Assembly (NCBI GenBank): GCA_903938815.1
Contig: CAJAES010000107.1
Location: 55,116-119,115, forward strand
DNA from: an uncultured beta proteobacterium
GTDB taxonomy: Bacteria > Pseudomonadota > Gammaproteobacteria > Burkholderiales > Burkholderiaceae_C
DNA length: 64,000 nt
Direction: 5' to 3'
A model generated the notes under the pieces. That model did no database searches. It saw only the letters and a program-made list of their open reading frames with translations, and was not told where the DNA came from. The stretch's first letter is position 1, and every line of letters starts with the position of its first letter. This document shows, one piece after another, positions 7,520-15,847 of this stretch. A program made the translations under genes and the position numbers.

Positions 7520-9634
7520 TCAGTTCACGCCAGAGGCCGCCGGCGCGGCCTTGCCCGGCGGCAGCATGGGCGGCAGCACGGGCGCGTCCTGCACCGGCAG
7601 CAACGGGTGAGGCACGGGTTGCTGGTCCTTCTGCTGCTGGCGCAGCTGCTCGTAGCGGTCCAGCGAGAGCCGGTTGGCGCTCTCCTGGTCGCGCATCACC
7701 ACCGGGCGCAGGAACACCATCAGGTTGGTGCGGCGCTTCTCGCGGCTTTCGCTGCGGAACAGCGCGCCGATGTAGGGGAGGTCGCCGAGCAGCGGCACCT
7801 TGGACTTGTTCTCGATGAAGCGGTCCTCGATCAGGCCGCCCAGCACGATGATCTGGCCGTCGTCCACCACCACCTGCGACTCGATCGAGCGCTTGGTGGT
7901 CGAGGGGCCGGCGTTGCTGGTGCCCACCGCGGCGGTGTCCTTCACGCTCGACTGCTCCTGGTAGATCGTCATGCGCACGGTGCCGCTCTCGCCGATCTGC
8001 GGCCGGATGCGCAGCGTGATGCCGACGTCCTTGCGCTCGATGGTCTGGAAGGGGCTGGTCGTCGCGGTGCCGGTGTTGGTGAACTGCCCGGTGATGAAGG
8101 GCACGTTCTCGCCGACGACGATCTTCGCCTCCTCGTTGTCGAGCGTGATCAGGTTCGGGGTGGAGACGATGTTGGTCGACGCCTGACTCTGCAGCATGCG
8201 CGCGATGGCGGCCAGCGCGTAGGTGCCGCCGAAGCTGCGCACCAGACCGATGTTGAAACCCTCGCCCAGGTTCACCTCGCCGGCGGCCGCGCCGGTGTTG
8301 AGGTTGATGATGTTGCCGCCGGCCCGGCCCGTGAAATTGGTGCCGACGCCGATGAGGTTGTTGTCGCCGCTCTTGCCCAGCAGGCCCTGCCACTGGAAGC
8401 CGAAGTCGGCCGCGTTGTCGCCGCTGACCTCGACGATCATGCTTTCGATGTAGACCTGCGCGCGCCGCGCGTCGAGCTGCTCGATCATCGAGCGCACCTG
8501 GCGGTACAGCGGTTCGGGCGCGCTGATGATCAGCGAGTTGGTGGCCGGGTCGGCCTGGATGAAGCCACCCGTGCTGGGTGCCGCGGCGCTGCTGACCGGG
8601 CTCGTGGCCTGCGAGCTGGCGCCTGCGGCGCCCGTGTTCGCGGGGGTGGACGTGGTCGAGCCGGTGAGTGGCGCCGCGCTCGCTCCGCTGCTGCTGCTGC
8701 CGCCCGTGGAGGCGAAGGCCGCGCGCAGCACGGTGGCCAGGCGCACCGCATCGGCGTTCTTCAGGTGCACCACCCAGATGCCGCCTGCCGGTCCGGCGCC
8801 GGCCGCCGGCACATCGAGCTGCGCCACGACGGCGCGCACCTGCGCCAGGCGCGCGAGGTTCGGCGCCCGCACGATCAGCGCATTGGCGCGCGGTTCAGCC
8901 ACCACCGTCACGCCGCCGGCCTGCGCCACGGCCGCGCCAGGTGCGCCGGGCACAGGCCCGCTGCCCACCAGGCGCTGCACCAGCGTGGCCAGGTCGCTGG
9001 CCACTGCGTAGCGCAGGGGGATCAGGTCGATGTCGGTGTCGGCCGGGCGGTCGAGCGCCGCGACGATCTGCGCGATGCGGCGCAGGTTGTCGGCGTAGTC
9101 CGTGATGATCAGCGCGTTGCTGCCGGGGTTGGCGTTGATCGTGTTGTTTGCCGTGATCAACGGGCGCAGCACGGCCACCAGGTTGTTCGGGCTCTGGTGC
9201 TGCAGCGTGAAGATCTGCGTGATGACCTGGTCGCCGCGTGGGCCGACCTCGCCGACCGAGACCGTGCCGGTCTGGATCTTGGCGTCGGCCTCGGGCACGA
9301 TCTTCAGCAGCCCGCCGTTGTCCACCATCGCGAAGCCGAGTCCGCGCAGCGACGACAGGAAGGTCAGGTAGGCCTCGCGCACGCTGATGGGCTGCTCGCT
9401 GTAGACCGTGATGGAGCCCTTCACGCGCGGATCCACCGCGATCTGGCGGCCGATCATGGCCGCGAACGCACGCGATACGGCGTCGATGTCGGCGTTGACG
9501 AAGTTGATGCTCACGGGCGCGCGCGAACGCGACGCCGAGCCTTCGCCGGGGGCCTGTGCCAGCAGGGGAGCAGCCGGCAGCAGGCAGGCCGCCAGCAGCA
9601 CGGGCGTGAGGATACGGCGCAGTTTCATGGTCAT
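7520..9634 (-). CDS. gspD: type II secretion outer-membrane secretin GspD
   Basis: 704 residues. A signal peptide (about residues 1-27, ending PLLAQA) is followed by an N0 domain (SINFVNADIDAVSRAFAAMI), N1-N3 ring domains with long Ser/Ala/Gly-rich spacers in N3, and the conserved secretin core ending RRTNLMVFLRPVVM. A C-terminal extension (Gln/Pro-rich, VPHPLLPVQDAPVLPP) could be the pilotin-binding S-domain, though no pilotin gene is present here. The start ATG at 9634 overlaps the gspN stop (ATGA); a second ATG two codons later is possible. It forms the 15-subunit channel through which folded exoproteins leave the periplasm. Confidence 0.97.
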   Translation of the reverse strand: MTMKLRRILTPVLLAACLLPAAPLLAQAPGEGSASRSRAPVSINFVNADIDAVSRAFAAMIGRQIAVDPRVKGSITVYSEQPISVREAYLTFLSSLRGLGFAMVDNGGLLKIVPEADAKIQTGTVSVGEVGPRGDQVITQIFTLQHQSPNNLVAVLRPLITANNTINANPGSNALIITDYADNLRRIAQIVAALDRPADTDIDLIPLRYAVASDLATLVQRLVGSGPVPGAPGAAVAQAGGVTVVAEPRANALIVRAPNLARLAQVRAVVAQLDVPAAGAGPAGGIWVVHLKNADAVRLATVLRAAFASTGGSSSSGASAAPLTGSTTSTPANTGAAGASSQATSPVSSAAAPSTGGFIQADPATNSLIISAPEPLYRQVRSMIEQLDARRAQVYIESMIVEVSGDNAADFGFQWQGLLGKSGDNNLIGVGTNFTGRAGGNIINLNTGAAAGEVNLGEGFNIGLVRSFGGTYALAAIARMLQSQASTNIVSTPNLITLDNEEAKIVVGENVPFITGQFTNTGTATTSPFQTIERKDVGITLRIRPQIGESGTVRMTIYQEQSSVKDTAAVGTSNAGPSTTKRSIESQVVVDDGQIIVLGGLIEDRFIENKSKVPLLGDLPYIGALFRSESREKRRTNLMVFLRPVVMRDQESANRLSLDRYEQLRQQQKDQQPVPHPLLPVQDAPVLPPMLPPGKAAPAASGVN

Positions 9635-10440
9635 CCGATGGCAATGAGCGACCGCGCACCCTGGCGGCGGCCGATGATGTTGAGCAGGTTCGAGAGCGCA
9701 GTCTCCGACCCGGGAGCGGCGCTGGCTTCGCCGCGGAAGCGCAGGCCGGTGGCCAGCCATTCCCCGCTGCCGCTGACGCGCAGGGCGCCGTCCACGGTGG
9801 TCATGGTCAGGCGCGGCGCGGCATCGCTTCCGGCCGGGCTGGCCAGCTGCATGCGGTAGCTGCCCAGCACGGGCAGTGTCGACAGCCGGGAGGCCAGTTG
9901 CTGCAGGTCCACCACGGCGCTGCCGGCCAGTTGCAGGCGGCCCTGCACGGCTTCGAGGACGAGGCCCGGGGAGGCCAGCCGGAGGTCGCCTTCCAGCTGC
10001 ATCGTGTTCCAGGGCGTTCCCAGGCCGGCAAGCCAGGCCGCGGGCCAGTGGCCGATGACGTTTCCGGCACTGCCGGCCGAAGGCGTGAGCTCGAGGCGCC
10101 AGCGATTGAGCCCGAGCGCGAGCCGCAGACGCGGTTCTCCGCTCAGGCAGCAGGCCTGTGCCGCATGCAGCTCCAGCCCGCCGCCGCCCAGCCCCACCGT
10201 CCAGGCCAGCCGGCCCGGCAGGGCCACGGCGTCCTGGCTGTCCCTGCCGCCGGCGAGCACCGTCACGGCGCTGCCCGACCACACCGTGCCTCGCGCGTCG
10301 GCCAGCAATAGCTTGCCGCCGGTGGCCTGCGCGACACCCGCCGCCAGCCACGCGGCGGGAGCGAAGGCCACCCCGCCGATGGCGGCGCCCAGCACCGCCC
10401 CTGCCACGGCCCAGCGCCCGAAACGGCGCGTCTGGCTCAC
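9631..10440 (-). CDS. gspN: type II secretion protein GspN
   Basis: 269 residues, with one N-terminal membrane anchor (WAVAGAVLGAAIGGVAF) and a periplasmic domain of beta-rich repeats with matches to the GspN family (GTVWSGSA, WRLELTPS, DGALRVSGSG). GspN is a bitopic inner-membrane component present in a subset of systems, including most Burkholderiales; its exact role is not established. The start is a GTG at 10440 overlapping the gspM stop by four bases (GTGA), and the gene in turn overlaps gspD by four bases. In contrast to many loci, where gspN is last, here it sits immediately before gspD. Confidence 0.9.
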   Translation of the reverse strand: MSQTRRFGRWAVAGAVLGAAIGGVAFAPAAWLAAGVAQATGGKLLLADARGTVWSGSAVTVLAGGRDSQDAVALPGRLAWTVGLGGGGLELHAAQACCLSGEPRLRLALGLNRWRLELTPSAGSAGNVIGHWPAAWLAGLGTPWNTMQLEGDLRLASPGLVLEAVQGRLQLAGSAVVDLQQLASRLSTLPVLGSYRMQLASPAGSDAAPRLTMTTVDGALRVSGSGEWLATGLRFRGEASAAPGSETALSNLLNIIGRRQGARSLIAIG

Positions 10441-10907
10441 GGCCGGCTCCCCACGGCCACCACGATGGTGCCGTTGTAGCCTTCGTCGCCATAGGTCAGG
10501 CGCGTCTCGAGCGGGCGTGCGCGCGCGCCCCGGCGCGCCTCGGCCAGCCACTGCGCGATGTCGGAGCCCTGCGCGCCGGTGAGGGTGAGCACGGCGCGGT
10601 CGCCCTGCAGCATCAGCTTGCCGCTGGCGCCCAGGCGCGTTGTGGCGCCCTGCAGCGCCTGCGCTGCCAGTGCCGGCGCTAGCGGCGGCGTGGCCCGCAG
10701 CGTGCGCGCCTCCACGGCAAGCCTCTGCATGGTCTGCCACTGCACTTCCAGCTTGGCTTGTTCCATGGGCGCGCTGCGCAGGGTTCGCCAGGCGGGTTGC
10801 ACGCCCACCAGCCACACCAGGGCCACGGCGATGAGCAACGCCGCCGCCACCACCAGCAGGCGTTCGCGGGCGGCCAGCGCGGCCCAGCGTTCACGCAGCG
10901 CGTTCAT
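10437..10907 (-). CDS. gspM: type II secretion protein GspM
   Basis: 156 residues, usual for GspM. A short cytoplasmic N-terminus (MNALRERWAALAARERLLV) leads into one membrane helix (residues about 17-36) and a periplasmic ferredoxin-like domain. GspM dimerises with GspL and helps position the ATPase at the assembly platform. The typical motif of this family, W..L..RER at the N-terminus, is present. Start ATG overlaps the gspL stop (ATGA) and its own stop overlaps the gspN start, so the set is translationally coupled. Confidence 0.95.
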   Translation of the reverse strand: MNALRERWAALAARERLLVVAAALLIAVALVWLVGVQPAWRTLRSAPMEQAKLEVQWQTMQRLAVEARTLRATPPLAPALAAQALQGATTRLGASGKLMLQGDRAVLTLTGAQGSDIAQWLAEARRGARARPLETRLTYGDEGYNGTIVVAVGSRP

Positions 10908-12181
10908 GGTGTTCTCCTCGGGGCCGCTGTGGCCGCTGCGGCAGCGGCAGGCGCCGCCCCCTGTTGCGGCCCGTCGCCGCTGCGGCTCAGGGTGAGCAGC
11001 GTGCCGTTGACGGCCACGGACCACCCGGCGGGCCCGACGCGGTCCCGGAACTGCGCCACGCGTTCGGCGTCCCATCCTTCGATGCCGAGCACCAGGCTGC
11101 CCGGCTCGAACCGCACGCTCGCCACGGGGGCCTCGTCTTCGGCCCAGGCCGCCGCGGCCACGCCCAGCAGGGTTTCGAGGTCGCCGTCGCCCGGCTGGCC
11201 CGCTGCGGCGCGCAGCAGGTCGTTCTCGCGTGCCATCTGGCGCGGCGCGTCGATCACGGCACGCACCTGCGGGTGCGTGGCCTGCAGCAACGCCACCATG
11301 GCCTGCCGCCGATCGGTCAGGGCGCGCTTTTCCATCCAGGCCCAGGCGTTCAGGCCGATCAGATTGATCAGCAGCAGCCCGACCAGGCCGATGTGCACCG
11401 GCCGCCAGGCCGGCGCGAGAAAGCCGCGCCAGCCGTCGCGCAGCGCGGTCGCGCCACGATGGCGCGGCGCGAACTCGAACTGCAACAGGTTCCAGGGTGA
11501 CTTCGCGACCGCCAGCGCGTGCTCGGCCTCGCCCAGCACCGTCACGGGGCGGCCCAGCCAGGCTTCGGCCGCCTTGGCGGCCGCCGGCGTGGCCGTCCAG
11601 CGGGCCTCGACGGTGGCCGCGCGCGCGCGCGCCAGCGACCCGCCCAGGCTCATCAGCAGCGCCCCGGCGCTGTCCGCCCAGGCCAGTTGCACGGCCTCGC
11701 CGTCGCCCTCGGGGTCCAGGTCGAAGTGGCCCTGGGGAGTCTCGTCGGGCGCGATCGAAGGCACCACCCGGTCGACCGGCCGGCCCGCTGCAGCGAACTT
11801 CTGCAGCAGGTCGGCGAACCAGGGGCGATGCAGGACAGCGATCCAGGTGGGCCGGCCCGCGGTGGCGTCGGGCGGCAATCCGAAGTGCAGCGTGGCGTCG
11901 TCGTCGAGCAGGTGGTCCTCCAGCTGGCCCACGAGCGCCTGCCGCATCCGGCCCGAAGGCGCCTTGGGCAGCGGGGCCTGGTGCCACGCGACGTCGGTGG
12001 CCGCCAGAACGGCCACCACGGTGTCGCTGCGGGGCCACTCGGCGGGTGCGCCGCGCCCCTGCTGCACCGGGCCGGGGCCGTCGCCGAGCACCCACGACCA
12101 TTCCAGAGCCGCAGGCGGCGGCTCGGCGTCGCGGGTCTTGGGGCGCGGCCTCGGAGGGATCAGGACGACGAGTACGGACAT
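10904..12181 (-). CDS. gspL: type II secretion protein GspL
   Basis: 425 residues from the ATG at 12181, which gives the family-typical beginning MSVLVVLIPPRPR. A GTG thirty codons upstream would extend it into the gspK 3' end and is less likely. The cytoplasmic part (residues 1-265) has the actin-like fold of GspL and binds the GspE N-terminus; a membrane helix (HIGLVGLLLINLIGLNAWAW) is followed by a periplasmic coiled segment and ferredoxin-like domain. The last 20 residues are almost entirely Ala/Pro/Thr, a low-complexity tail I would not assign a function to. Confidence 0.93.
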   Translation of the reverse strand: MSVLVVLIPPRPRPKTRDAEPPPAALEWSWVLGDGPGPVQQGRGAPAEWPRSDTVVAVLAATDVAWHQAPLPKAPSGRMRQALVGQLEDHLLDDDATLHFGLPPDATAGRPTWIAVLHRPWFADLLQKFAAAGRPVDRVVPSIAPDETPQGHFDLDPEGDGEAVQLAWADSAGALLMSLGGSLARARAATVEARWTATPAAAKAAEAWLGRPVTVLGEAEHALAVAKSPWNLLQFEFAPRHRGATALRDGWRGFLAPAWRPVHIGLVGLLLINLIGLNAWAWMEKRALTDRRQAMVALLQATHPQVRAVIDAPRQMARENDLLRAAAGQPGDGDLETLLGVAAAAWAEDEAPVASVRFEPGSLVLGIEGWDAERVAQFRDRVGPAGWSVAVNGTLLTLSRSGDGPQQGAAPAAAAAATAAPRRTP

Positions 12182-12233
12182 GCGCTGTGCGTGGGAAGGA
12201 TTGGCCTGTATTGGATCAGAAGCGGCGCGACTC

Positions 12234-13211
12234 TCATCGGGGCGTGCCTTGCGCGATGCTGCGTCGTTCACGCTGGATGGCGACGATCTCGCCGCCGCGA
12301 TCGGCTGGGCGGCGATCGACGATCGATCTCTCCTCGAAGACTCGCTCGTCCAGCCGGAGCCGCCCGATGACCTCGAAGTAGCGCGAGCCGACGCTCAGCC
12401 GGGTCTCCGGCAGCTCGGGCAGGCCCTGCGGCAGCTCCTTGCGCAGGTCGTCCATCGATGCATAGGCCGCGCGTTGGCGCCGCTGAAGCAGACGCTCGGC
12501 GCCACCCAGGTCCAGGCCGTCGATGGCGGCTGCGAGCACCTCGCGCGGCGCGGTGTTGACGTTCACTGCCGTGGCGGAGGGCAGCAGGGTCACGAAGGGC
12601 CGCAGCTGCGCGATGCTGTCGGCGTCGATGCCCAGCCAGGCGAGCTGCTCCAGGCGCATCGGCAGCAGCGGCGCGCTCTCGTCGCCTTCACCGACCGCCG
12701 CGAGCATGCCCTCGACGATTCGCGGCGCCAGATCGTCCGGCAGGCCGATGATCCGGCACAGGCGCTGCAGCACCGCGGCCTCGGCCTCGACGACCTTGCC
12801 CTGCTCGTCAAGGACGTTGTGCAGGTTGTAGCGGGCCTGCTCGTCGAGCACCTGGCCGGAGAGGAAGGCGGCAGGGCCTTCGTCGGCCCCGGGTGATTCG
12901 CGGTCGGCCGCCAGGAAGGTGGACAGCCGCGCCTCCGCCAGCGGCACCGCCCAGGGCTCGCCGAGCGAATCGACGCTGCCCGAGCGCGCGTCCTCGCGCA
13001 GCACCAGGCGGGCCCAGTCGAGCGCGCCCACCAGCACCCAGGCGGCCTGGCCGCGGGCGCGCTCGGCCGCCTCGACTGCGATGGCCCGCTGCTGCTGCGC
13101 CACCATGGCCGACGCCAGCGTGGCGATCAGGGTCATGATCACCATCGCCAGCAGCAGGGCAGTGCCCCGCTGGCGGCGGGGCGGGCGGGGGCGGGGTGCG
13201 GTGGTTCTCAC
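12234..13211 (-). CDS. gspK: type II secretion minor pseudopilin GspK
   Basis: 325 residues from a GTG at 13211 that overlaps the gspJ stop (GTGA). The N-terminus has the prepilin cleavage region RRQRGTALLLAMVIMTLIAT: Gly at -1, then a hydrophobic helix that lacks the Glu5 of other pseudopilins, as is characteristic of GspK. The large alpha-helical globular domain (two SAM-like folds, with LPDDLAPRIVEGML and VNVNTAPREVLAAAI) follows. GspK caps the pseudopilus tip together with GspI and GspJ. Processing requires a prepilin peptidase not encoded in this window. Confidence 0.94.
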   Translation of the reverse strand: MRTTAPRPRPPRRQRGTALLLAMVIMTLIATLASAMVAQQQRAIAVEAAERARGQAAWVLVGALDWARLVLREDARSGSVDSLGEPWAVPLAEARLSTFLAADRESPGADEGPAAFLSGQVLDEQARYNLHNVLDEQGKVVEAEAAVLQRLCRIIGLPDDLAPRIVEGMLAAVGEGDESAPLLPMRLEQLAWLGIDADSIAQLRPFVTLLPSATAVNVNTAPREVLAAAIDGLDLGGAERLLQRRQRAAYASMDDLRKELPQGLPELPETRLSVGSRYFEVIGRLRLDERVFEERSIVDRRPADRGGEIVAIQRERRSIAQGTPR

Positions 13212-13837
13212 GGCTGCGGCGGCACGATGATGTCGCGCGTCAGTGGCCCGGCGGGCAGCGCCAGCACGAGGCGGATGCCGTCGGGCAGGTCTTCGCGCTC
13301 CTCGAGCGCGGCCGCGTTGCCACTCGCCGCCCCTGTGGGCGGGCGGGCCTGCTGGTTGCCGCTGGACTGCGCGTTCGTCCAGGCGTTGCCGCGGTAGTAG
13401 TACAGCTGCCAGCCCGCGACGCCGTCGACGAGTTTCAGCTCGCCGGCCTCGCCACCCTGGTGCTGCTGGCTGCCGAGCCAGCTCTGCTGCAACTCGCCCT
13501 GGCGCTGCACTGCCGGGCCGGCCCAGCGGTACCAGGCGGCGTCGCGCACTGTCCAGGTGACCACGCGCACGCCGCCGTCGCCGGTTCGCGTGAGGCGCAG
13601 GGTGCGGCCGTCGAACTGCAGCGCAGGCGCGGAGGCGGTCTCGTGCAGCGCCGCGAAATCCTGCTCCCACTGCGTCATCACGGTCGCCAGTCGCACGCTG
13701 CGGTCCAGCGCCGCCTGGGTGGCCTCGCGGCTGCGGATCAGGCTGTCCACGCCGGTCCAGGACAAGCCCGCGAGCACGGCCATGACGGTCAGGGCCACCA
13801 GCAGTTCGATGAGCGTGAAGCCGCGTTGGGTGCGCAT
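13208..13837 (-). CDS. gspJ: type II secretion minor pseudopilin GspJ
   Basis: 209 residues. MRTQRG followed by FTLIELLVALTVMAVLAGLS is a perfect type IV prepilin-like N-terminus (cleavage after Gly6, Phe1, Glu5). The globular domain carries the usual GspJ motifs (W.QDFAAL; WYRWAG; W.LYYYRG). It is part of the pseudopilus tip complex with GspI and GspK. It starts two bases after the gspI stop. Confidence 0.95.
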   Translation of the reverse strand: MRTQRGFTLIELLVALTVMAVLAGLSWTGVDSLIRSREATQAALDRSVRLATVMTQWEQDFAALHETASAPALQFDGRTLRLTRTGDGGVRVVTWTVRDAAWYRWAGPAVQRQGELQQSWLGSQQHQGGEAGELKLVDGVAGWQLYYYRGNAWTNAQSSGNQQARPPTGAASGNAAALEEREDLPDGIRLVLALPAGPLTRDIIVPPQP

Positions 13838-13839
13838 GC

Positions 13840-14202
13840 TCAGTAGCGCCCGATGATGGTGGTGACGTTCACCAGCGGGCGGCCGCCTTCGTCGCGCACC
13901 TGGGCCTCGACACGGCGGAAGTTCGGGTTCGGCGTCGGCCGCGTCGCCAGCGTCCCTGCGTAGCTGCGCCCGAGCTGCTCGCAGCTGAAGTCCGCATCAC
14001 CCACGCCAGGCAGCTGCCGCATCAGGCGCAGGTTCGCGAGCGCGTTGTCGGCGCACCACTGGGCGGCCGTGACCTGGGCCAGGCGCTCGCTGTTGTCGGT
14101 GAGCGCGCCCGCGGCCCGCATGCCTGCCGCCAGCGCCACCGCCACGATGGCCAGCGCCACCAGCACCTCGACCAGCGTGAAGCCGCGCTGTCCGGGTTTC
14201 AC
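13840..14202 (-). CDS. gspI: type II secretion minor pseudopilin GspI
   Basis: 120 residues from a GTG at 14202 overlapping the gspH stop (GTGA). The prepilin sequence is KPGQRG then FTLVEVLVALAIVAVALAAG, with Glu5. The short globular domain has WCADNALANLRL and ends with VNVTTIIGRY, as in other GspI proteins. GspI nucleates the pseudopilus tip by recruiting GspJ and GspK. Confidence 0.94.
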   Translation of the reverse strand: MKPGQRGFTLVEVLVALAIVAVALAAGMRAAGALTDNSERLAQVTAAQWCADNALANLRLMRQLPGVGDADFSCEQLGRSYAGTLATRPTPNPNFRRVEAQVRDEGGRPLVNVTTIIGRY

Positions 14203-14684
14203 TCGGCGCCCTCCGCGGCCGGGGCGTCCGGTGTCACCTCGAAGGGCCCCAGGCCGTCGGTCGCGACCGCCATGCGGCGGTCTCCGAGCTGCAGCAGCAC
14301 CCGCTGCGGGCCGATCAGCGCCTCGGGGCCGAGTTGCAGGCGCGCCGCGCCGTCCACCCGTGCCTGCACGTTCTCGTCCAGCCAGGCCGCCGGCAGCGGC
14401 TGCGACAGGGTCAGCCCCAGGAACCGGAATCCCGGCGCCTCGACCTCGGTGGCGGGAACCCACCACACCGGCAGGCCGCTGGCGCGCGACTCGGCGCGGG
14501 CTGTCTCGAGCAGCACGGTCAGGCGCACGGCATCGCGCTCCAGGCGCTGCTCGCTGCCGTCGCGCAGGGCCACGGCCACCAGTGAGCTCGTCAGCGCGAT
14601 GATCGCGATGACGACCAGCAGTTCGATCAGCGTGAAGCCGCGCGAGCCGCTCCGGCGTTCACTGCCACGACCCGACGTCGGCAT
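14199..14684 (-). CDS. gspH: type II secretion minor pseudopilin GspH
   Basis: 161 residues. The prepilin segment SGSRG / FTLIELLVVIAIIALTSSLV is clear, and the globular part has the GspH features LERDAVRLTVLLETARAES and GLPVWWVP. The only start codon near the prepilin leader is the ATG at 14684, giving a 16-residue leader and a 26-base overlap with the end of gspG, longer than the four-base overlaps elsewhere in this operon. GspH connects the major pseudopilin shaft to the tip complex. Confidence 0.92.
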   Translation of the reverse strand: MPTSGRGSERRSGSRGFTLIELLVVIAIIALTSSLVAVALRDGSEQRLERDAVRLTVLLETARAESRASGLPVWWVPATEVEAPGFRFLGLTLSQPLPAAWLDENVQARVDGAARLQLGPEALIGPQRVLLQLGDRRMAVATDGLGPFEVTPDAPAAEGAE

Positions 14685-15096
14685 CCGCGCCCTCGCCGCC
14701 CGGCTGCCCGTCGGCCCCGAGACTGAAGACATCGATCTCGCCCTGCACGCCGGGGTTCGCGAACTGGTACGGGCGGCCCCAGGGGTCGGCCGGCAGCTTG
14801 TCGAGGTAGGGCTTCCAGTTGGGCGGGACATTGCCCACCGCGGGCTTGCGCACCAGAGCCTCCAGACCTTGCTCGGCGGTGGGGTAGCGCTGGTTGTCCA
14901 GGCGGTAGATCTTCAACTGCTGCATCAGCATGTTGACGTCCGACTTGGCCGCGGCGAGCTTGGCGTCGTCGGCGCGGTTGATGACGTTCGGCACGATGAG
15001 TGCTGCCAGAACGCCGATGATCGCGATGACCACCAGCAGTTCGATCAGCGTGAAACCGTGCGCGCGTCTGGCGCTGCGGCGGAAAACGAGGCTCAT
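14659..15096 (-). CDS. gspG: type II secretion major pseudopilin GspG
   Basis: 145 residues from the ATG at 15096. Leader MSLVFRRSARRAHG is cut before FTLIELLVVIAIIGVLAALI (Glu5). The globular domain contains the hallmark GspG motifs LKIYRLDNQRYPTAEQGLEAL, DPWGRPYQ and a C-terminal calcium-site loop (FSLGADGQPGGEGADADVGSW) whose Asp residues coordinate calcium in characterised homologues. It is the main subunit of the pseudopilus and the first gene of the minus-strand operon. An ATG 21 codons upstream would read through the divergent promoter region and is unlikely. Confidence 0.96.
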   Translation of the reverse strand: MSLVFRRSARRAHGFTLIELLVVIAIIGVLAALIVPNVINRADDAKLAAAKSDVNMLMQQLKIYRLDNQRYPTAEQGLEALVRKPAVGNVPPNWKPYLDKLPADPWGRPYQFANPGVQGEIDVFSLGADGQPGGEGADADVGSWQ

Positions 15097-15149
15097 GGGC
15101 TGTCCGGTGGGGGCCGGTGTCGGGAGGTAGGCTGCATCATAATCTTCCG
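15097..15149. promoter_or_regulatory. divergent promoter interval between gspG and gspC
   Basis: These 53 bases must hold the start signals for both the gspG operon (minus) and gspC (plus). CATAAT at 15138-15143 is -10-like for the plus strand but only seven bases from the gspC ATG, which would make a near-leaderless message; TATGAT (minus, 15141-15136) is -10-like for gspG. No convincing -35 box is seen for either, so assignments are tentative. Confidence 0.3.
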
Positions 15150-15794
15150 ATGCTTGCACGCAGCGTGACTCGGATTGCGACCCTGGGGGTCTGGGTGGCC
15201 GTGGCCGCCGCTGCCGTCTTCTGGGGCATGAAGCTGTTCGTGCGCACCGCGCCCGTTCCGGCCCAGGCCACCACCGTGTCGGCCTCGCAGGCCCTGCGCG
15301 GCGACCTCACCCGCCTGCTCGGCGCGGCCGCGGAACCCGATGACACCGAAGAACCCGTGGTGGCCGCAGCCTCGCGTTTCCGGCTCATCGGTGTGGTGGC
15401 GCCGCGTTCGCCCAAGGCCGCGGGCGAAGGCCTGGCCCTGATCGCGATCGACGGCAAGCCGCCCCGTGCCTACCGCGTGGGCGCCACGATCGAAGGTGAA
15501 CTGGTGCTGCAGCGCGTGCGCGCACGGGGCGCCGATCTGGGCGCCCGGGGCGCGGGTGCCGCTTCGGTGGCCCTGGACGTGGCGGCGCTGCCGCCGCCGG
15601 CCACGGGCGTGCCGGGGCAGGTGGCGGGGCTGCCGCCCGGCGGCGCCCGCCAGCCCCAGAACCTGATGGGTCGCCCGGGCCAGGCGCGTCAGCCGAACGA
15701 AGCCGGCGAGGCCGTCCACGGGGAGTCGGACGACGGCGGCGGCGCCGACGAGGTGGCTCCGCAGCCTGCCCGGCCGGGTCTCGAGACGAGGTAG
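15150..15794 (+). CDS. gspC: type II secretion inner-membrane protein GspC
   Basis: 214 residues. One membrane anchor (TLGVWVAVAAAAVFWGMKLF, residues about 11-30) is followed by a periplasmic HR domain (about 80-150: FRLIGVVAPRSPKAAGEGLALIA, PPRAYRVGATIEGELVL) that contacts the GspD N0 domain. There is no recognisable C-terminal PDZ domain; instead the tail is Pro/Gly/Ala-rich. GspC links the inner-membrane platform to the secretin and is a specificity factor. It is transcribed away from the rest of the locus and ends convergently with cobT. Confidence 0.9.
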   Translation: MLARSVTRIATLGVWVAVAAAAVFWGMKLFVRTAPVPAQATTVSASQALRGDLTRLLGAAAEPDDTEEPVVAAASRFRLIGVVAPRSPKAAGEGLALIAIDGKPPRAYRVGATIEGELVLQRVRARGADLGARGAGAASVALDVAALPPPATGVPGQVAGLPPGGARQPQNLMGRPGQARQPNEAGEAVHGESDDGGGADEVAPQPARPGLETR

Positions 15795-15847
15795 CCGGGA
15801 CGAGGCGGGCCACGCCCCACGGGCGAGGCCCAGGCAGTCCCCCGGGC

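Noticed and set aside
12182..12271. GTG start at 12271 for gspL
   Set aside because: It would overlap the end of gspK by 38 bases and add residues unlike the family; the ATG at 12181 gives the normal beginning.
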